Below are positions 24,944 through 36,634 of a stretch of 64,000 bases of DNA, piece by piece. The first letter of the stretch is position 1; each line of letters begins with the position of its first letter. A program made the translations under genes and the position numbers. The stretch is from Tetrapyrgos nigripes (taxonomy: Eukaryota > Basidiomycota > Agaricomycetes > Agaricales > Campanellaceae): assembly GCA_013368315.1 (NCBI GenBank), contig JAACJM010000003.1, forward strand, positions 310,001-374,000. Reading direction: 5' to 3'. The notes beneath the pieces were generated by a model. The model was not told the DNA's origin. It did no database searches and worked only from the letters and a program-made list of their open reading frames with translations.

Positions 24944-26712
24944 TCACCGATGGAAGCCATGCAGGATAGCCGGACCTGCGACTTTACTCCAAGGCGAAGA
25001 GGCAATCGGTCCGTAACGGTATTCAACCTTTGGAATAGGTTGATGTGCCCGCTGTCCTGCTGAGATCGGACCTGAAGCTGAAGGTGGCGCTTGGGGTTGC
25101 TGAGCTTGTCGAGTCTTCCATGCAGCACGAATTTGATTGGAGCGGGAAAGCAGCTATTGAAAGAAGGAAAGAGAGAGGAGTTCAATCCCAGCGGTAATGC
25201 AAACGGTAAAAAGGCCTTACGAGATCCTTGTCTACGCCTTCTGCGATGCTCTGTATGATATTCTCGACAGTATTGATGTAATTCCCGTGTGGTTTGTCGT
25301 CTCGGAAACGCATCATACGCCAATGCATGACTGTAGGATCCCAATGAACCTCAACGATTCTGTCGTCGTATTGTTCACCTGATTGTTTCATTCTGGTGTG
25401 ACATTAAGGGTTAGGATAAACGAAAGGCTGCATGAATGGCGGAAAACGTACTTTTCCCACTCATCGTCTTCCACGTATAATTCATCGTATTGGTCGTACT
25501 GTGAAACTCCGTGTTTGTCTCCGCACCATGCTTCAAGCAGAAAGACTGGTTTGGCACGGAAGTCAGGCTCCTTTGGATTGTTTGGAAGGGGAGGGAACCG
25601 AAGAACAAGCTTGAAGTCAATGGAATTTTCGGAAGGAGGCTTCCACTTCATTCTGCGGAAAGAGTTAGACATTCTTTCATATCTGAGCCCAAATTTGCAC
25701 TGACATGTTCGAGTCGGTACCAGGAGTGTAGGGGGCGTTGACGCAGGTGTAGATGAGACCGTCGTTTCCGTGTTGAAGGGCTGGAATATCGAGAGAAAAA
25801 ACTTGATCAACGTTGTACGAGGACCGGATCTCTTTGACCTTGATCCTATGAGACTGTAAGTTGAAAGAACGAGGACGAGCAGAGGTGACGCACTCAAACG
25901 GTGCTGAACCAGCCATTTGTGGATATTCTTGCAACATCTTCGCGTATGGTTTGTAGAACCATGCCGTTAGTCGCTAAGTCGCGAAAAGGTGAGTATAGAG
26001 ACAAAGATAGAGATAAAAATGCCACACACCCCATATCGCTTATCCAAAGGCCTCGACATCACATTTTGGCCATCAACAACGAGGCAATCAAAGACAAGGA
26101 ATCGTAGTGTTTCCTGGACTGTGTCAGAAAGAAAAATACAGAAACTGGTAGAAAGCTCACTTTGTTGGTGTGAGGATCAACATCTATCACCAGTTCGCCA
26201 TCCAAAAGAGTATCTCGAAGTGGATGGAGAGGGTTCTCGTGATGAGGAAAGAAAAGTCCAGTCAACGACCGATACGTGTTATGGCGGTCAATCTAGAAAG
26301 CAAATTGCTCGAAAATTTCCCCGGAACAAAGAAGAAATGACAGACGAGATAGACACTCTGATCTTGAGTCTGCATGTCGACATTGACTAAGAACAGGACA
26401 CGAATACCATCGGATTTTTCGCAAACCCAAAAGCTATCCGGGAATTAGTATAGGAGGTGGTCAGACGGACATAACGACGCACTCTTGCGACTCGAGCTTG
26501 AGCAAATCCCTTGTCCCAAAACTGACTGGTTGAGCACCGGGAAACCTTGAAAAATATCAGACTTGACTGGTGAAAGAGTCAGACGACCAAGCAACCAACT
26601 TATTAGTATCATGGTTAAGTTGACAGAGATTGGCGACTAGATGTTTGAGCCACTGGTGCTGTGGCGAGTCGGGCTGGACAATTTCTCCTGGAAGGTCTGG
26701 GACGCGAGTCAT
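24944..26712 (-). CDS. CEG1: mRNA capping enzyme, guanylyltransferase subunit
   Basis: Ten exons (26600-26712, 26483-26545, 26346-26433, 26161-26292, 26030-26113, 25894-25973, 25705-25845, 25452-25652, 25221-25392, 24944-25153) give 427 aa. The nucleotidyltransferase motifs appear in order: motif [13 protein letters not shown] (lysine nucleophile), [15 protein letters not shown], motif [12 protein letters not shown], motif IV NDGLIYT, motif V MKWKPP, and the OB-fold motif [14 protein letters not shown]. Reaction: transfer of GMP from GTP to the 5'-diphosphate end of nascent mRNA in the nucleus. The C-terminal about 70 residues are Gln/Pro/Ser-rich. This is the fungal arrangement in which guanylyltransferase is separate from the triphosphatase. 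Confidence 0.94.
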
Positions 26713-26934
26713 TGTGATCTTGGTTTTCGTTCATTTACATTTACATCTTCATGACGGTTGTTTCGCTGGAAGATTACATAACAGTTCCAACTCCTCATCC
26801 TCAGGGAAAATTGTACAAGAATCAGGTCATTGCATTCAAGTCTCAATATACAGTAGATGAATTGTACTAGTAAAACAGAATCGTGACAATCAGAAGTAGC
26901 AAGGTAGTGCAAGGTAGTTCGGGGTGCAAGATGT

Positions 26935-27695
26935 TTATCGGTCCTCCGCCCATTCCTGTGAAAAAGGTGAGTCATTTGTCGCACACAGACTAAACAACAC
27001 GCTGCACTTACGTTCTCTTTCTTGATTTGGGCCTGATGGGACAAAATGAGTTCACATATCGCGAGTACTGATGTACAAATACACACCTCTTCCTCGGGAG
27101 TAAAGTCGTTGACGATGTTGAAGAGCTTACGAATTTCTTCTGGTGTCTTGCCTTTGATCATGTTCGCGACAGTTTTGCATCCAACATCGCTGCGGAACGG
27201 TACACGTCAGCGAAGACGCGTAAAAATAAGCAATTAAGACACGCACAGCAAGGACTTAATATCCAAGTAGTTGGCCGCAAGGATGATCTCAAAGAGCATT
27301 TCTTGGTCAACAGTAATGAACTTTTGGTCCCATTCACTGATGTCGGTGGTGCGCTTGCGTGTATCATCTTGGCTGGAGTCCGCGTCAGGGGCAGGAAGAG
27401 GCTCTCCGCGATGGTGCTCGCAGTATTCCAAGACCTAGACAAAGACTCGCTTAGTTGGTGACGACAAAGACAAAGAGTGATAACGGACTTTCTTCAAGAC
27501 ACTCGACGATACATTGGGCAGAGGGATGGGCTGATCAGATTCACCGACGTCTAGATTTCCCTGTTTAGTGGCAGAAAAAGGATTTTTGGACCAGTCGCTC
27601 TCACCTTCTAACATGTTCTTGATGAGTACACTGCGCTCGACGACTTCCTTGTCGGCGGTAAACTGCTCGTTATCAGAAGTTACGAGAACAACCAT
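26935..27695 (-). CDS. SKP1: SKP1, SCF ubiquitin ligase adaptor
   Basis: Six exons (27605-27695, 27489-27550, 27247-27434, 27087-27189, 27012-27032, 26935-26955) give 161 aa. The BTB/POZ-like N-terminus [20 protein letters not shown] and the C-terminal Skp1 helices are unmistakable: [41 protein letters not shown], and a final NEWAEDR. Role: bridges F-box proteins to cullin-1 in SCF complexes, nucleus and cytosol. The last two exons are only 21 nt each. A large part of this gene, with introns and upstream sequence, is duplicated at 32226-33008. Divergent from the bL27m gene. Confidence 0.96.
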
Positions 27696-27908
27696 TGTCT
27701 AAAGAGTGAAGAGGAGAGTGAAAAGTGGTGCGAGGAGATGAGTGTGGTGAGGTGGTGGATGGAAGAATTGCAAGCAAGACGAGCGCGGAGATTTAAAAAG
27801 CGAGGCGCACAGACCGTGGTACAAATTTTAAATCGGGCAACAGCCCGTGACCACTGACAACAGGGCCTTGAAGTTGTAGTACAACTTGTAGGCGCTTGTA
27901 CTGCCCAC
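27696..27908. promoter_or_regulatory. Divergent promoter, SKP1/MRPL27
   Basis: 213 bp between start codons. The SKP1-proximal 100 bp also occurs, diverged, upstream of the SKP1 pseudogene (to 33008), so the duplication carried promoter sequence. Confidence 0.5.
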
Positions 27909-28498
27909 ATGTCATTTCTAGTTCGATGTATCGACTCCATTAGAGGCCCATTCTCTCTTTCAGGTATGTTTTACCATAAACTCTTATTTTCTCGCTGATC
28001 CACGTCGTAGGGGTTGGGTCTATTCGTACTGCAACAAAACGCGCCGGTGGAACAATATCCAATCACGGTGGCTCCCCTGGACAGCGTCTCGGTGTAAAAA
28101 AGTTTTCGGGTACGTCTTATAACTCGAACTGCGCTTTTATCACTCATTGGCCGTAGATGAGTATGTAATTCCAGGGAATATCATTGTCAGACAACGGGGA
28201 ACCGTCTTCCATCCTTCGCAAAACGTTCGTTCATTTTCCCTTTGACCAGTTTCTTGTCTTCACACCTTACTAGGTCGGCATGGGCCGTGATCACACAATA
28301 TTCGCTCTTGTTCCCGGTTACGTTCGTTTTTACAAGGAAAAGCACGGACGAGGAGAACGCAAATATGTCGGCGTCGTACTGAACCGAGGGGAAAAACTTC
28401 CAAGAGACGAGGCAACCCATGGACGCAGTCGTCACTTCGGCTTTGTTGACCTCAATGCCGTTCCCAAGAGCCCTGTCGCATCAACCACCTCTGCCTAG
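27909..28498 (+). CDS. MRPL27: Mitochondrial ribosomal protein bL27m
   Basis: Four exons (27909-27963, 28011-28109, 28157-28224, 28274-28498) give 148 aa. The bL27 core is clear: RTATKRAGGTISNHGGSPGQRLGVKKF, then YVIPGNIIVRQRGTVFHP and VGMGRDHTIFALVPG. A short N-terminal leader (MSFLVRCIDSIRGPFSL) is arginine-containing and lacks acidic residues until the core apart from one Asp, compatible with mitochondrial import. Role: large-subunit protein near the peptidyl-transferase centre of the mitoribosome. Confidence 0.94.
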
Positions 28499-28908
28499 TC
28501 GACCCCCGTCAGCTTTGATACCAAAAAGCACTATTCTACACCTCTTACAACGGACCACTGCAATTGTCCCACTGCCACGGTAGGCACTAGCTCATCGCCT
28601 CTGATCGCGCAGCATACAAGACATTATTGTGTTCTTGGCTAGAAGGAAGAACACCAGTTAGATTAGATTTAGACCAAGTTGTCATCTATAGCTTACCTTC
28701 TACAATAATCAGGAAACATGGAGAATTTGGTGCACGCTTGCTGGCTTTGCCATGGAAAATACTTACACGTGAGGCTTGGGGAAGCGGCTAATTATAGATA
28801 TATGCATGCGTGGAGGCATTCCCATCGTTGTAAAACGGAATTCGAAACTTCCTACATACAGCATGTGAGTGACCGGTGATCAATCCCTATCCTTCACGAC
28901 GATCCACA
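28499..28908. other. Intergenic, 410 bp
   Basis: 3' flank of MRPL27 and upstream region of the DUF3074 gene. No ORF or repeat of note. Confidence 0.5.
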
Positions 28909-29854
28909 ATGACCGAGTTCAAACTGACCATAAGCCCTCCTTTGAAGCCTGCTGGTGGGTAGCACTTTAGCCGACTCACGCGTTCTCCTATCTTCCATCT
29001 TCATTGGCAATGACACGGTCTTGACTCTTTGACTCTCAGGTATCCCCTCGGAAGACGCCATCATCCAAGCAGGCAAAAAATTACTTGAAGAGACTCAATC
29101 ATGGAAGAAGGGCAAAACTTACCAGAAGGTGGTCAAGACCTCCTCTCGGGCTAAAGGTCCAGGCGATGGTGCACCATGGCATTGTCGGATGAGCGTACAC
29201 AAACCAGAGGAAGCTACTTTTGATCAGATGTGGGACAAGCTTGGAAAGAACAAGCCTCTTAATGAGAAGGAGTAAGTGGCTCACCTCGCTGTTCGTCAAA
29301 AGGTGTTCGGATTCTTGACGCATTCTTCAACAGGTTCATTCCAGACATTGACAAGGTCACCAAAGTGAAAGAGATCTCTCCAACAGCTATGATTTGGACA
29401 CTACATTACAAGTTTCCTCCTCCCGTTTCTCCCCGTGTCTTTACGGTGCTTCAAGTTACACGGCTCTCAGAGGAAGCACCTCGAACTGGGTACGTGTGCA
29501 CACTGCACGTTGAGGAGCGTATATTCACACATGAAATAGCATTATAGTTTCTATTCCTATAGATTTGTCTTCTCCCGAGGACGCAGACCTCGCTAATTTG
29601 GAGGAAAAGGGCGTAAAGGGACGCTACGTCAGTGTCGAACGCATCGTAAAGCTCGAGGATGGATCAATTGAATGGCAGATGGCTACCTCCAGCACTCCTG
29701 GAGGGGATATCCCCTCTGTCATTGTGGAATGGACCATGGCGAGTAAGATTTCAGAGGTATGTCCCCTGACTTTCCATGTAGCCTGTAGACATCCCTGACA
29801 CCGTCGTAGGATGTGCCTCATTTTATGAACTGGCTTCACGGTCTGCAAAAGTGA
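28909..29854 (+). CDS. DUF3074 (START-like) domain protein
   Basis: Five exons (28909-28954, 29040-29271, 29334-29489, 29540-29756, 29810-29854) give 231 aa. Conserved blocks of the fungal DUF3074 family appear in order: KSWKKGKTYQKVVKT-like opening (here QSWKKGKTYQKVVKT), APWHCRMS, FDQMWDKLG, VKEISPTAMIWTLHYKFPPP, RVFTVLQV, IIVSIPIDLSS, GVKGRYVSVERI, WQMATSSTPGGDIP and a final VPHFMNWLHGLQK. The START/SRPBCC fold suggests binding of a lipid-like ligand, but no ligand or process is known. The exon 4 acceptor at 29539 was chosen because it alone preserves the conserved frame. The last 138 bp (intron 4, exon 5 and flank) is duplicated at 49834. Confidence 0.85.
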
Positions 29855-29870
29855 TTTGATTGCTGTACAG
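29733..29870 (+). repeat. Left bracketing repeat: 3' end of the DUF3074 gene (original)
   Basis: Covers the end of exon 4, intron 4, exon 5 and 16 bp of flank. A diverged copy in the same orientation lies at 49834-49983. The intron is present in both, so the copying was at DNA level. Confidence 0.85.
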
Positions 29871-30507
29871 GAACTCGACAAGCCAGAGCTGAGGAGAAGA
29901 ACACTACCCTCTAGTCACGTACACAAAACCCTGTCATCTGTTGCTGGTATTCCGTATTGCGGTGCACAACCATCAAAGCTCATCCCAACGATCTTAATAC
30001 AGTGTCTCGGCCACAGCGCTTATACGTTCCATGCCGGGTTTCCACCGCCTGCAGTGCGTTGAGGCAGAGTCAGAAGAAGCCCCCAAGGAGACAGACAGAC
30101 AGGCTGCAATTGATCTCTCAGAGCTGGGCAGCAACGACGACGACGTTGCGCATGGTTTTTGGGGGGTTTCTTGTGAGAGGGTCTTTGCTCGTCTGGTAGA
30201 AGGCTCAAGCCTGTATCTTGCTGTGTGGTGTGTTCGGCAAGACATACGTGAATGCGTGGCAAAGACAAAGACAGTGTGGCAGAGGCAATGGTTATGTACT
30301 AGTAAGCGCAGTCTTATTCGAGCAAGATTTGTTTGTCACAGGTAAAGTAAGAGTAGAAAGTATGCAAGGAATATCCGTGTTCGTGTGTGCTATCTAGTAC
30401 AAATGAATGTTCCCAACCATCTCCAGTTGTTTACCAATCTGATTCCTTCCCTTCATTATCTCCTGTCGACCCTTCTCGTCCCCAGCTTAGAGATCCGCTA
30501 CATCACA
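29871..30507. other. Left edge of the repeat island, 640 bp
   Basis: Sequence between the DUF3074 gene and the first protease pseudogene. No supported coding segment. CpG content is normal, unlike the interior beyond 33 kb. Confidence 0.4.
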
Positions 30508-32225
30508 CTACTTCCCAGCCGAACCGGTGAGGAAACTATAGTCACGAGCAGCCATCTCCGCATTTGCCACATGTGAAGCGCAGCCGTAGGTAACATCCAT
30601 GCTGAGGATGAGCCCTTCGCCAGTCATGATGTCCATGACCTGGTTGCCGGACCGGTCGATGACGATGGCGCCCGAGTGGCCTGGCGCCGAGAAGGGGCGG
30701 CCCTTGATGACAGAGTAGACGGCCAGGTCACTCGTTTTCATGTTATCGCCAGCCAGCTTCCAGAAGCGCTGCGCCTTTGACGTGCTGAGCCAGCCAACTC
30801 TGGGGCCCTTGCCCTCACCCGAAAGCTGGCGGCCATAGTGGAGCATGAGGTGGGCGTGCTCACCCTCGGCGTTGATATAGGTCGGCTTCAAGATTTCGGC
30901 CTCAGTCAGTGCGTGGGCGTTGATGGGGATGTTGAGGTTGTTGGGCACACGGAAGTAGTTGGCCTGGCTCTCGACCGGGTTCATGTACTTCTCCACCATC
31001 ACCTTGTGGGCAACAGTGCCGACGTTGATGATGTTGCGGGGGTCCTCCGGAAACGACTTGGTGTATAGCAGCACGACTGCCAAGTCAAGTGAGTAGTGAC
31101 CTGGTTGGTGTTCGCCGTACGGTGGGACCAGTCGAGGCGGCCGATGACACGGGACTTGAGCGTCTTGCGTTGCTCGAGGTGTTTCTGATTAGTCTCTACT
31201 CGCTCCAGCCAGCGCCTAGCTCGATTTTCATTTTCCCTGGCTTCTTGGTACTCGTCGTCGTCCACGCGGGCCTCTTCCATTGCCTTCTTTGCCTTCTTAT
31301 GGCGCTTCAACTCCTCAGTAAAGACAGCGTGACTGGTCTTCAGTTCCTCCACGCACCAGTTGTATGTGGCGTTGGGCGGCTGGATCACCTCTAAGACAAG
31401 GCTTCGGCCTTGCTGAAACTCGAAAGCCTTGTTTTTTCCAGGAACCTTGTTGGCATAGACGTGGCGGCATCCCTTGGCGAAGAGTTCTGTCCCTTTGTAC
31501 CAGTAGGTGCTGATGCTGCCCTAACACCCAGGCCGGTCTAGTTTCCCGACCGCCGAGCTGAGTGTCCAATCGAAGTCCCGCAACACATCGACGGAGGTAT
31601 TTGTCGGAGCAAGTGATTTCATGAGAGTAAGCGGATTCGTGAGAACGCGTTCCTCGAACATGCTCTCGACGACAATCACGGAGACGTCGTTGACGTACTC
31701 CTTGATGACTGCCTCCAGATCGTGAGCCATCTTCATAACGGCCTTCAAGGCCGCACCCTGACGATGCTTCTTAACCGGAACCATGACAAAGACATACTGC
31801 TCGAACTTGTCAAGCGGCATATCCTTGTCATAGCCGAGGCGGCAGGCTAACAAGTCCGTCTCGAAGATGGCCCCGGCGCTGATAGCCTTGTCCACGATTT
31901 CAATAATTTCTTCTCTCATTGTCCAATCCCCATCAAAAACTGATCCCGCAGGGGGAGGTTGAAAGCAACGGCTCCTGGCCTCTCTGTCCGATGTTTCAAA
32001 ATCATTGGGATTGAACCTGTAGCAACCCAGTCAGTATCTTTGTCTTTAAAGGAGATGGTGGTGTCTTATGGCATCTCCAGATGGTTGGTGCGATAAAGCA
32101 CCAAACATTCAGCTCTCAATGGGCCCAGGAACCCTTGCATCTCAGGCAGGCCACCAGTGAGGTGGGAGTCGTCCAAAGATTCGTTAGGCGTATAATCGCC
32201 TCCACTGTTGATGCTGAAGAGCGAG
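30508..32225 (-). pseudogene. Large trypsin-like (chymotrypsin-fold) protease family pseudogene, copy A
   Basis: Minus-strand segments resemble the large Agaricomycete proteins with a C-terminal trypsin-like domain. Segments in order: a hydrophilic N-terminal half containing MREEIIEIVDKAISAG and VVESMFEERV; STYWYKGTELFAKGCRHVYA (candidate catalytic His in CRHV); a Lys/Glu-rich helical insertion; SRVIGRLDWS; SLDLAVVLLYTKSFP (candidate Asp); and FSAPGHSGAIVID...MDVTYG at the end. The expected GDSG is GHSG here. The frame is broken: an in-frame TAG near 31517 where copy B reads His-Glu, a frame change near 31090, and a further frame change around 31920. A deletion of about 38 bp relative to copy B lies near 32194. 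Family call is by motif order only. Confidence 0.6.
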
Positions 32226-33008
32226 CTTACGTTCTCTTTCTTGATTTGGGCCTGATGGGACAAAATGAGTTCACATATCGCGAATACTAACATACAAGTA
32301 CACACCTCTTCCTCGGGGGTAAAGTCGTGGACGATGTTGAAGAGCTTACGAATTTCTTCCAGTGTCTTGCCTTTGATCATGTTTGGGACAGTTTTGCATC
32401 CAACATCACTGTGGAAAGGTACACGTCAGTGAAGACGCATAGAAACAAGCAATTAAGACACACACAGCAAGGACTTGATATCCAAGTAGTTGGCTGCAAA
32501 GATGATCTCAAAGAGCATTTCTTGGTCAACAGTAATGAACTTTTGGTCCCATTTGCTGATGTTGGTGGTGCGCTTGCGTGTATCATCTTGGCTGGAGTCT
32601 GTGTTGGGGGCGGGAAGAGGCAGTATTCCAAGACCTAGACAAAGACCCGCTTAGTTGGTGATGACAAAGACAAAGAGTGATAACGGACTTTTTTCAAGAC
32701 ACTCGATGATACATGGGACAGAGGGATGGGCTGATCAGATTCACCGACGTCTAGATTTCCCTGTTTAGTGGCAGAAAAAGGATTTTTGGACCAGTCGCTC
32801 TCACCTTCTAACATGTTCTTGATGAGTACACTGTGCTCGACGACTTCTTTGTCGGCGGTAAACTACTCATTATCAGAAGTTATGAGAACAACCATTGTCT
32901 AAAGAGTGAAGAGGAGAGTGAAAAGTGGTGTGAGGAGATGGATAGTGAGGTGGATAGTGAGGTGGTGGTGGAAGAATTGAAAGCAAGACAAGTGCGGAGA
33001 TTTAAAAG
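32226..33008 (-). pseudogene. SKP1 pseudogene (segmental duplicate of 27007-27799)
   Basis: Near-identical to the functional SKP1 gene over exons 1-5, all intervening introns and about 110 bp upstream of the ATG (here at 32895). Defects: the 11th codon, Gln in SKP1, is TAG; 20 nt are missing from exon 3 after the Tyr-Cys pair, shifting the frame; and the copy stops just inside intron 5 at 32226, where it joins the protease pseudogene. Retained introns exclude retroposition. Most substitutions against the parent are C to T or G to A at CpG. Confidence 0.92.
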
Positions 33009-36000
33009 ACTAAACACTATTCCTGACTCTCTTTAGAGAGGAAGGTTTAGGGGTTTATGCACCATTCACTTGGGTTCTCACAGTGGCAGTCAACATGTTG
33101 ACTGCCAGGTATGCTCTCACGGCATGTTGACTGCCATGTTGACTGCCAACACTCTGTATTTTCATTCCATAGGGCAAATATTTCTTCAGAAAATAGTATC
33201 ATACTAGAAGGTGCTCCCAGCCCATTATGGTAGAAATCCAGGTTTTTATGTAGGCTTTATATAGTTCAATCACCTGCATTTATTTCCTGAATGGTATGTA
33301 CAAGGTTTTAATTCTCTATCTTATCTGAGTCTCTATGTGATTTGCTAACTGAAGAGATCATTGGCCAGAGCTGCAGCAATGCAGTTTGGTACCAAACTTC
33401 TGAGCTTTAGTTTGATGGGTTTTCTTTGTCTTTCTCTCAGGGTTTTCTATCATTTATCTATTGTTTTATCTTTGTTCCTTACTGTGCTCAGCAGCACATA
33501 GTCACTTTAGTCACCTTTAGCTTATTCTCTTATGACTTGTTTCATATGATATCCATATAACTCGTCCCTATGAATACTTATATTTATGTATCTATTACAG
33601 GAGTTCTGGAAACATGACTTACTCCAGTCTGTCAAGTCTGAGTCTCAGCAGCTTGAACTGTTTGGAAACCTTCCCCTGCTCCACTTCTACCTCTTGCTAC
33701 ACCTCAGATATCTCCCAAGAGCCCCTTGATACAGCAAGAGCCTTGTTGATACTCGGCAATGGAAGTCTTACTTTGTACATTCTTGAGAACCGGAATATAT
33801 AAAAAAAACAGCCCACAATGAGTGCCAGCTAAGTATCTAACATTCAAGTTTTATGTGCACAGAGATTCTCTTGAAATCTCTCTTTTCCTTTTTTTGTCTT
33901 TCTTTCCTGTGAATTTTCAGGCTGGGATACCCAAGGAAATGGTGCATAAACTGTTTTAGGTGCCCAATATTTGTCCCTTGGATAAGATTGTACCCTGTGA
34001 TTTTTTGCCTTATATAGCTATATTACCTTCCTTATAAGGTTTATCAGTTTTTGCTTACTACAACCACATCACACACCTGCAAAATCCATTTCATGTCAGT
34101 GCTTTGCATTTGTTCTTATTATTGAGTCAGCACTACATCATTGTTATAACCAGCAAACCTCACCATTACCCACCGAGCAACATGACTTCTCTTCCCACTC
34201 TGTCTATGATCTTAGCATCGTGCCCATCTCACAATGATAAAACTCAAGGAGCAAGCCTGCCGTTGTCGCTCTCACCTCAAAGTCTGGTATTCCCCACCCT
34301 CCATACTCAAAGATTTGATGGAAAAGACAAACACTATCTTTGTCGACAGCACCACTTGTGAAGCGCAGGATGCGCTCACACATGGATCTTAGTTCCAGCT
34401 GATGGTATTTCCACATGGAGAGAGTTGTTCAAAAAGGAATTGTGCGTCACCTGTGCCCCCTTCAGACTATACTCATTCATCATTCATACAGTTATTGCTT
34501 TCAGCAAACAGCCATTCCATGTCAACTAGAATCCACGTGTACCGTCATTTGGTATGGTCACCACCACAATCAATCTGGCAAGACTGTCTGCCTCATCAGG
34601 CTCAAGTTGGGACCTACTTGTGCATACAGGCACCTCGCATTGTCTGAATCAACCACTCGTATGACCTTCTTTTCCTGTGCATTATGGGCAACATTCTACC
34701 TGTCCACGTTCAATACTATGCAGTCTTTTGTTCACCTCCACCACCACTCCTGCAAAGACATCACTTTGGCTCAACAGCTTGACTGCCTCCTTGGGTTCTC
34801 CAGATCTATTAACAATATCAGTCAGAACCACCCTTGTGTTTCTTGTGTTATGTCCACTTGCTGTTTGTATGGTGGTGAAGGGATTGCAGCCATTGTGTGG
34901 AATCCTGAATGCCAACGACATGACCCGTTTGCTCATGATTTTCTTTCTGGCTGGTTGAACAAGGATTGTTGTGCTGTAGCCTGGGCATTTTCAATCCAAT
35001 GCCATACAGTACACTATCCGCTAGGCTTGACTCATCCTACAAGGGAACCAGTTGTATTCTGAGCAATTGAATATGAGAATGGCTCCTCAGTACTATGAGA
35101 TACCATCGCTCAGATACTGGCAGACATCAGTCATCAGCCTCAGGTGGGCAGCCCTCCTTCAGATCCTGGATTTCTGTCAATGCCCTTCAGCCTTCAGTTT
35201 GAGCCATTTTGGTCCCTGCTGACAGATACCCTTTCCTGGTCCCCATTTCTGTTCGTCCTGGTGCTAATGTCATAACACTGCCCAGTTTGGTGATAGAAGA
35301 TTGGGTTAGGCCAACCTCTTCAATTGCATGGGATGTTGTTTCTCCTGCACAAAACAGCATGCACACCGGGTTCATTTTCTTTGCCAGCAACCATGACAGG
35401 GAAAATTTTCGCAACCATGATTATTCATTAAATAGTCCTGTTCTCATCATCAAGTTAGCTAATGGTGTTGTAGTCAACTGCCAGCACAAACACTGTGCCA
35501 ATAAGCAATGTGAGGCCTATGTGTGTGTGTCTATATTGTCTACTAAACGTTGCTGAACATACCTTAGTCAATTAGACCTGTCCATCAAAGACAATGATGA
35601 TCTCAGCCATGTCAGGTACACTGACAATGAAGCTGAATCAGAGTAGTCTGCCATTGCCATGTTAGCTTCTAATATCCTTTTTACTACCATAGTTTTGTAC
35701 AACTTTCCCTGAGCAATGTATTCAAGTTGTGGGTCTTTACAAGCACTCCAATCTTGCAGCGCTCAGACTCATTTCATTTCCGCCCCTTTTCATTGGCTTG
35801 CTCCTAACCTTCATTGCTCTGGACCCACTCATGAATTGTGACTGTCCTTCCCCAATTCCTAACTCTGACTTTACAGGTGATATGCCAATGCGTTAGTGGC
35901 CCGTTTCCTCTTCAATAATTGTAAGTCTGACGATTCTATTCTTTCATCTTCAGGTTGATATCTTCGCCTTTGGGCTGGTTCAGTAATATCGTGTATTGCC

Positions 36001-36629
36001 CGTATCCTTGATGCTGCTCCTTCTTGGGTTTTATCCATTCCTCAGTCTTGTCGCACTAACTTGGCAGCCTCGAGCCATGTTCTTCTCTATAATATCACAC
36101 AACATTTACAGCTCACCAGCATCTCCACTTGGACGTCTTGCAATGTGATGGCCCAGTGCATTTTGACTTACTACAGCACCAATGTTCCAAAACTGTATGT
36201 GAACTCTACAGCACTCAGGGAAGTCCTTGAGACATTTATCCACCTTGTGCTTTGGCATTAACCCAACTGGTTACACACATTTATAGTTCTGCTGTAGCTA
36301 GGATTTTATGTCAGCCTTCTGCCTCTATGCTATGCAAAGCGCACAAATGTGTTGATCCACAATCTTGCTGTGTGTTTGGATTGACCAAGAAAGTGCTACT
36401 GTTGTTACAGAGGTTAGGGTCCAGCATGTTATCTGCCACTCTCTGCTCACACAATTTGACAGTGCTGAAGGGTCAATCTGTCCAGCCTATGGCCTCTGCA
36501 TTACTCCACAGCCTCTGAGCCCATGCCTGCTTTTTATTCCAATCTACTTTAGATACAGTGCTTACCATATGGGTATGTTCCCCTTTTGCTTCATTGGAAA
36601 AGCTGGTGGACTACTTGACCAAAGGTGTC
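33009..36629. other. CpG-depleted repeat debris, 3.6 kb
   Basis: AT-rich sequence with almost no CpG but abundant TpG/CpA, unlike the flanking genes. Open frames (for example 34415-35062 plus, 34682-34936 minus) are short and give no family I can name. Its right end was contiguous with 42648 before the copia element inserted, so it probably belongs to the same older element set as the Helitron remnant. Unidentified. Confidence 0.5.
33085..33147. repeat. Palindrome plus tandem copies of TGTTGACTGCC
   Basis: A perfect 22 bp palindrome GGCAGTCAACATGTTGACTGCC would be one unit; it occupies 33085-33106. Two tandem 12 bp copies of ATGTTGACTGCC follow at 33124-33147. It lies 80 bp from the end of the SKP1 duplicate, so it may mark an element terminus. 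Confidence 0.7.
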
Positions 36630-36634
36630 ATTGC
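36630..36634 (+). repeat. Target-site duplication of the copia element, left copy
   Basis: ATTGC directly before the 5' LTR, identical to 42643-42647 directly after the 3' LTR. Confidence 0.9.

Noticed and set aside
30508..32225. Idea that the unfamiliar ORF is a virus-derived sequence
   Set aside because: The order CRHV, SLDLAVV, G-SGA and DVTYG fits the large fungal trypsin-like protease family better, and nothing viral is recognisable.
34415..35062. 215-codon plus-strand frame in the CpG-poor interval
   Set aside because: Rich in His, Cys and Ser runs with no motif; CpG loss removes CGA-derived stops and lengthens chance frames, so it is not called a gene.
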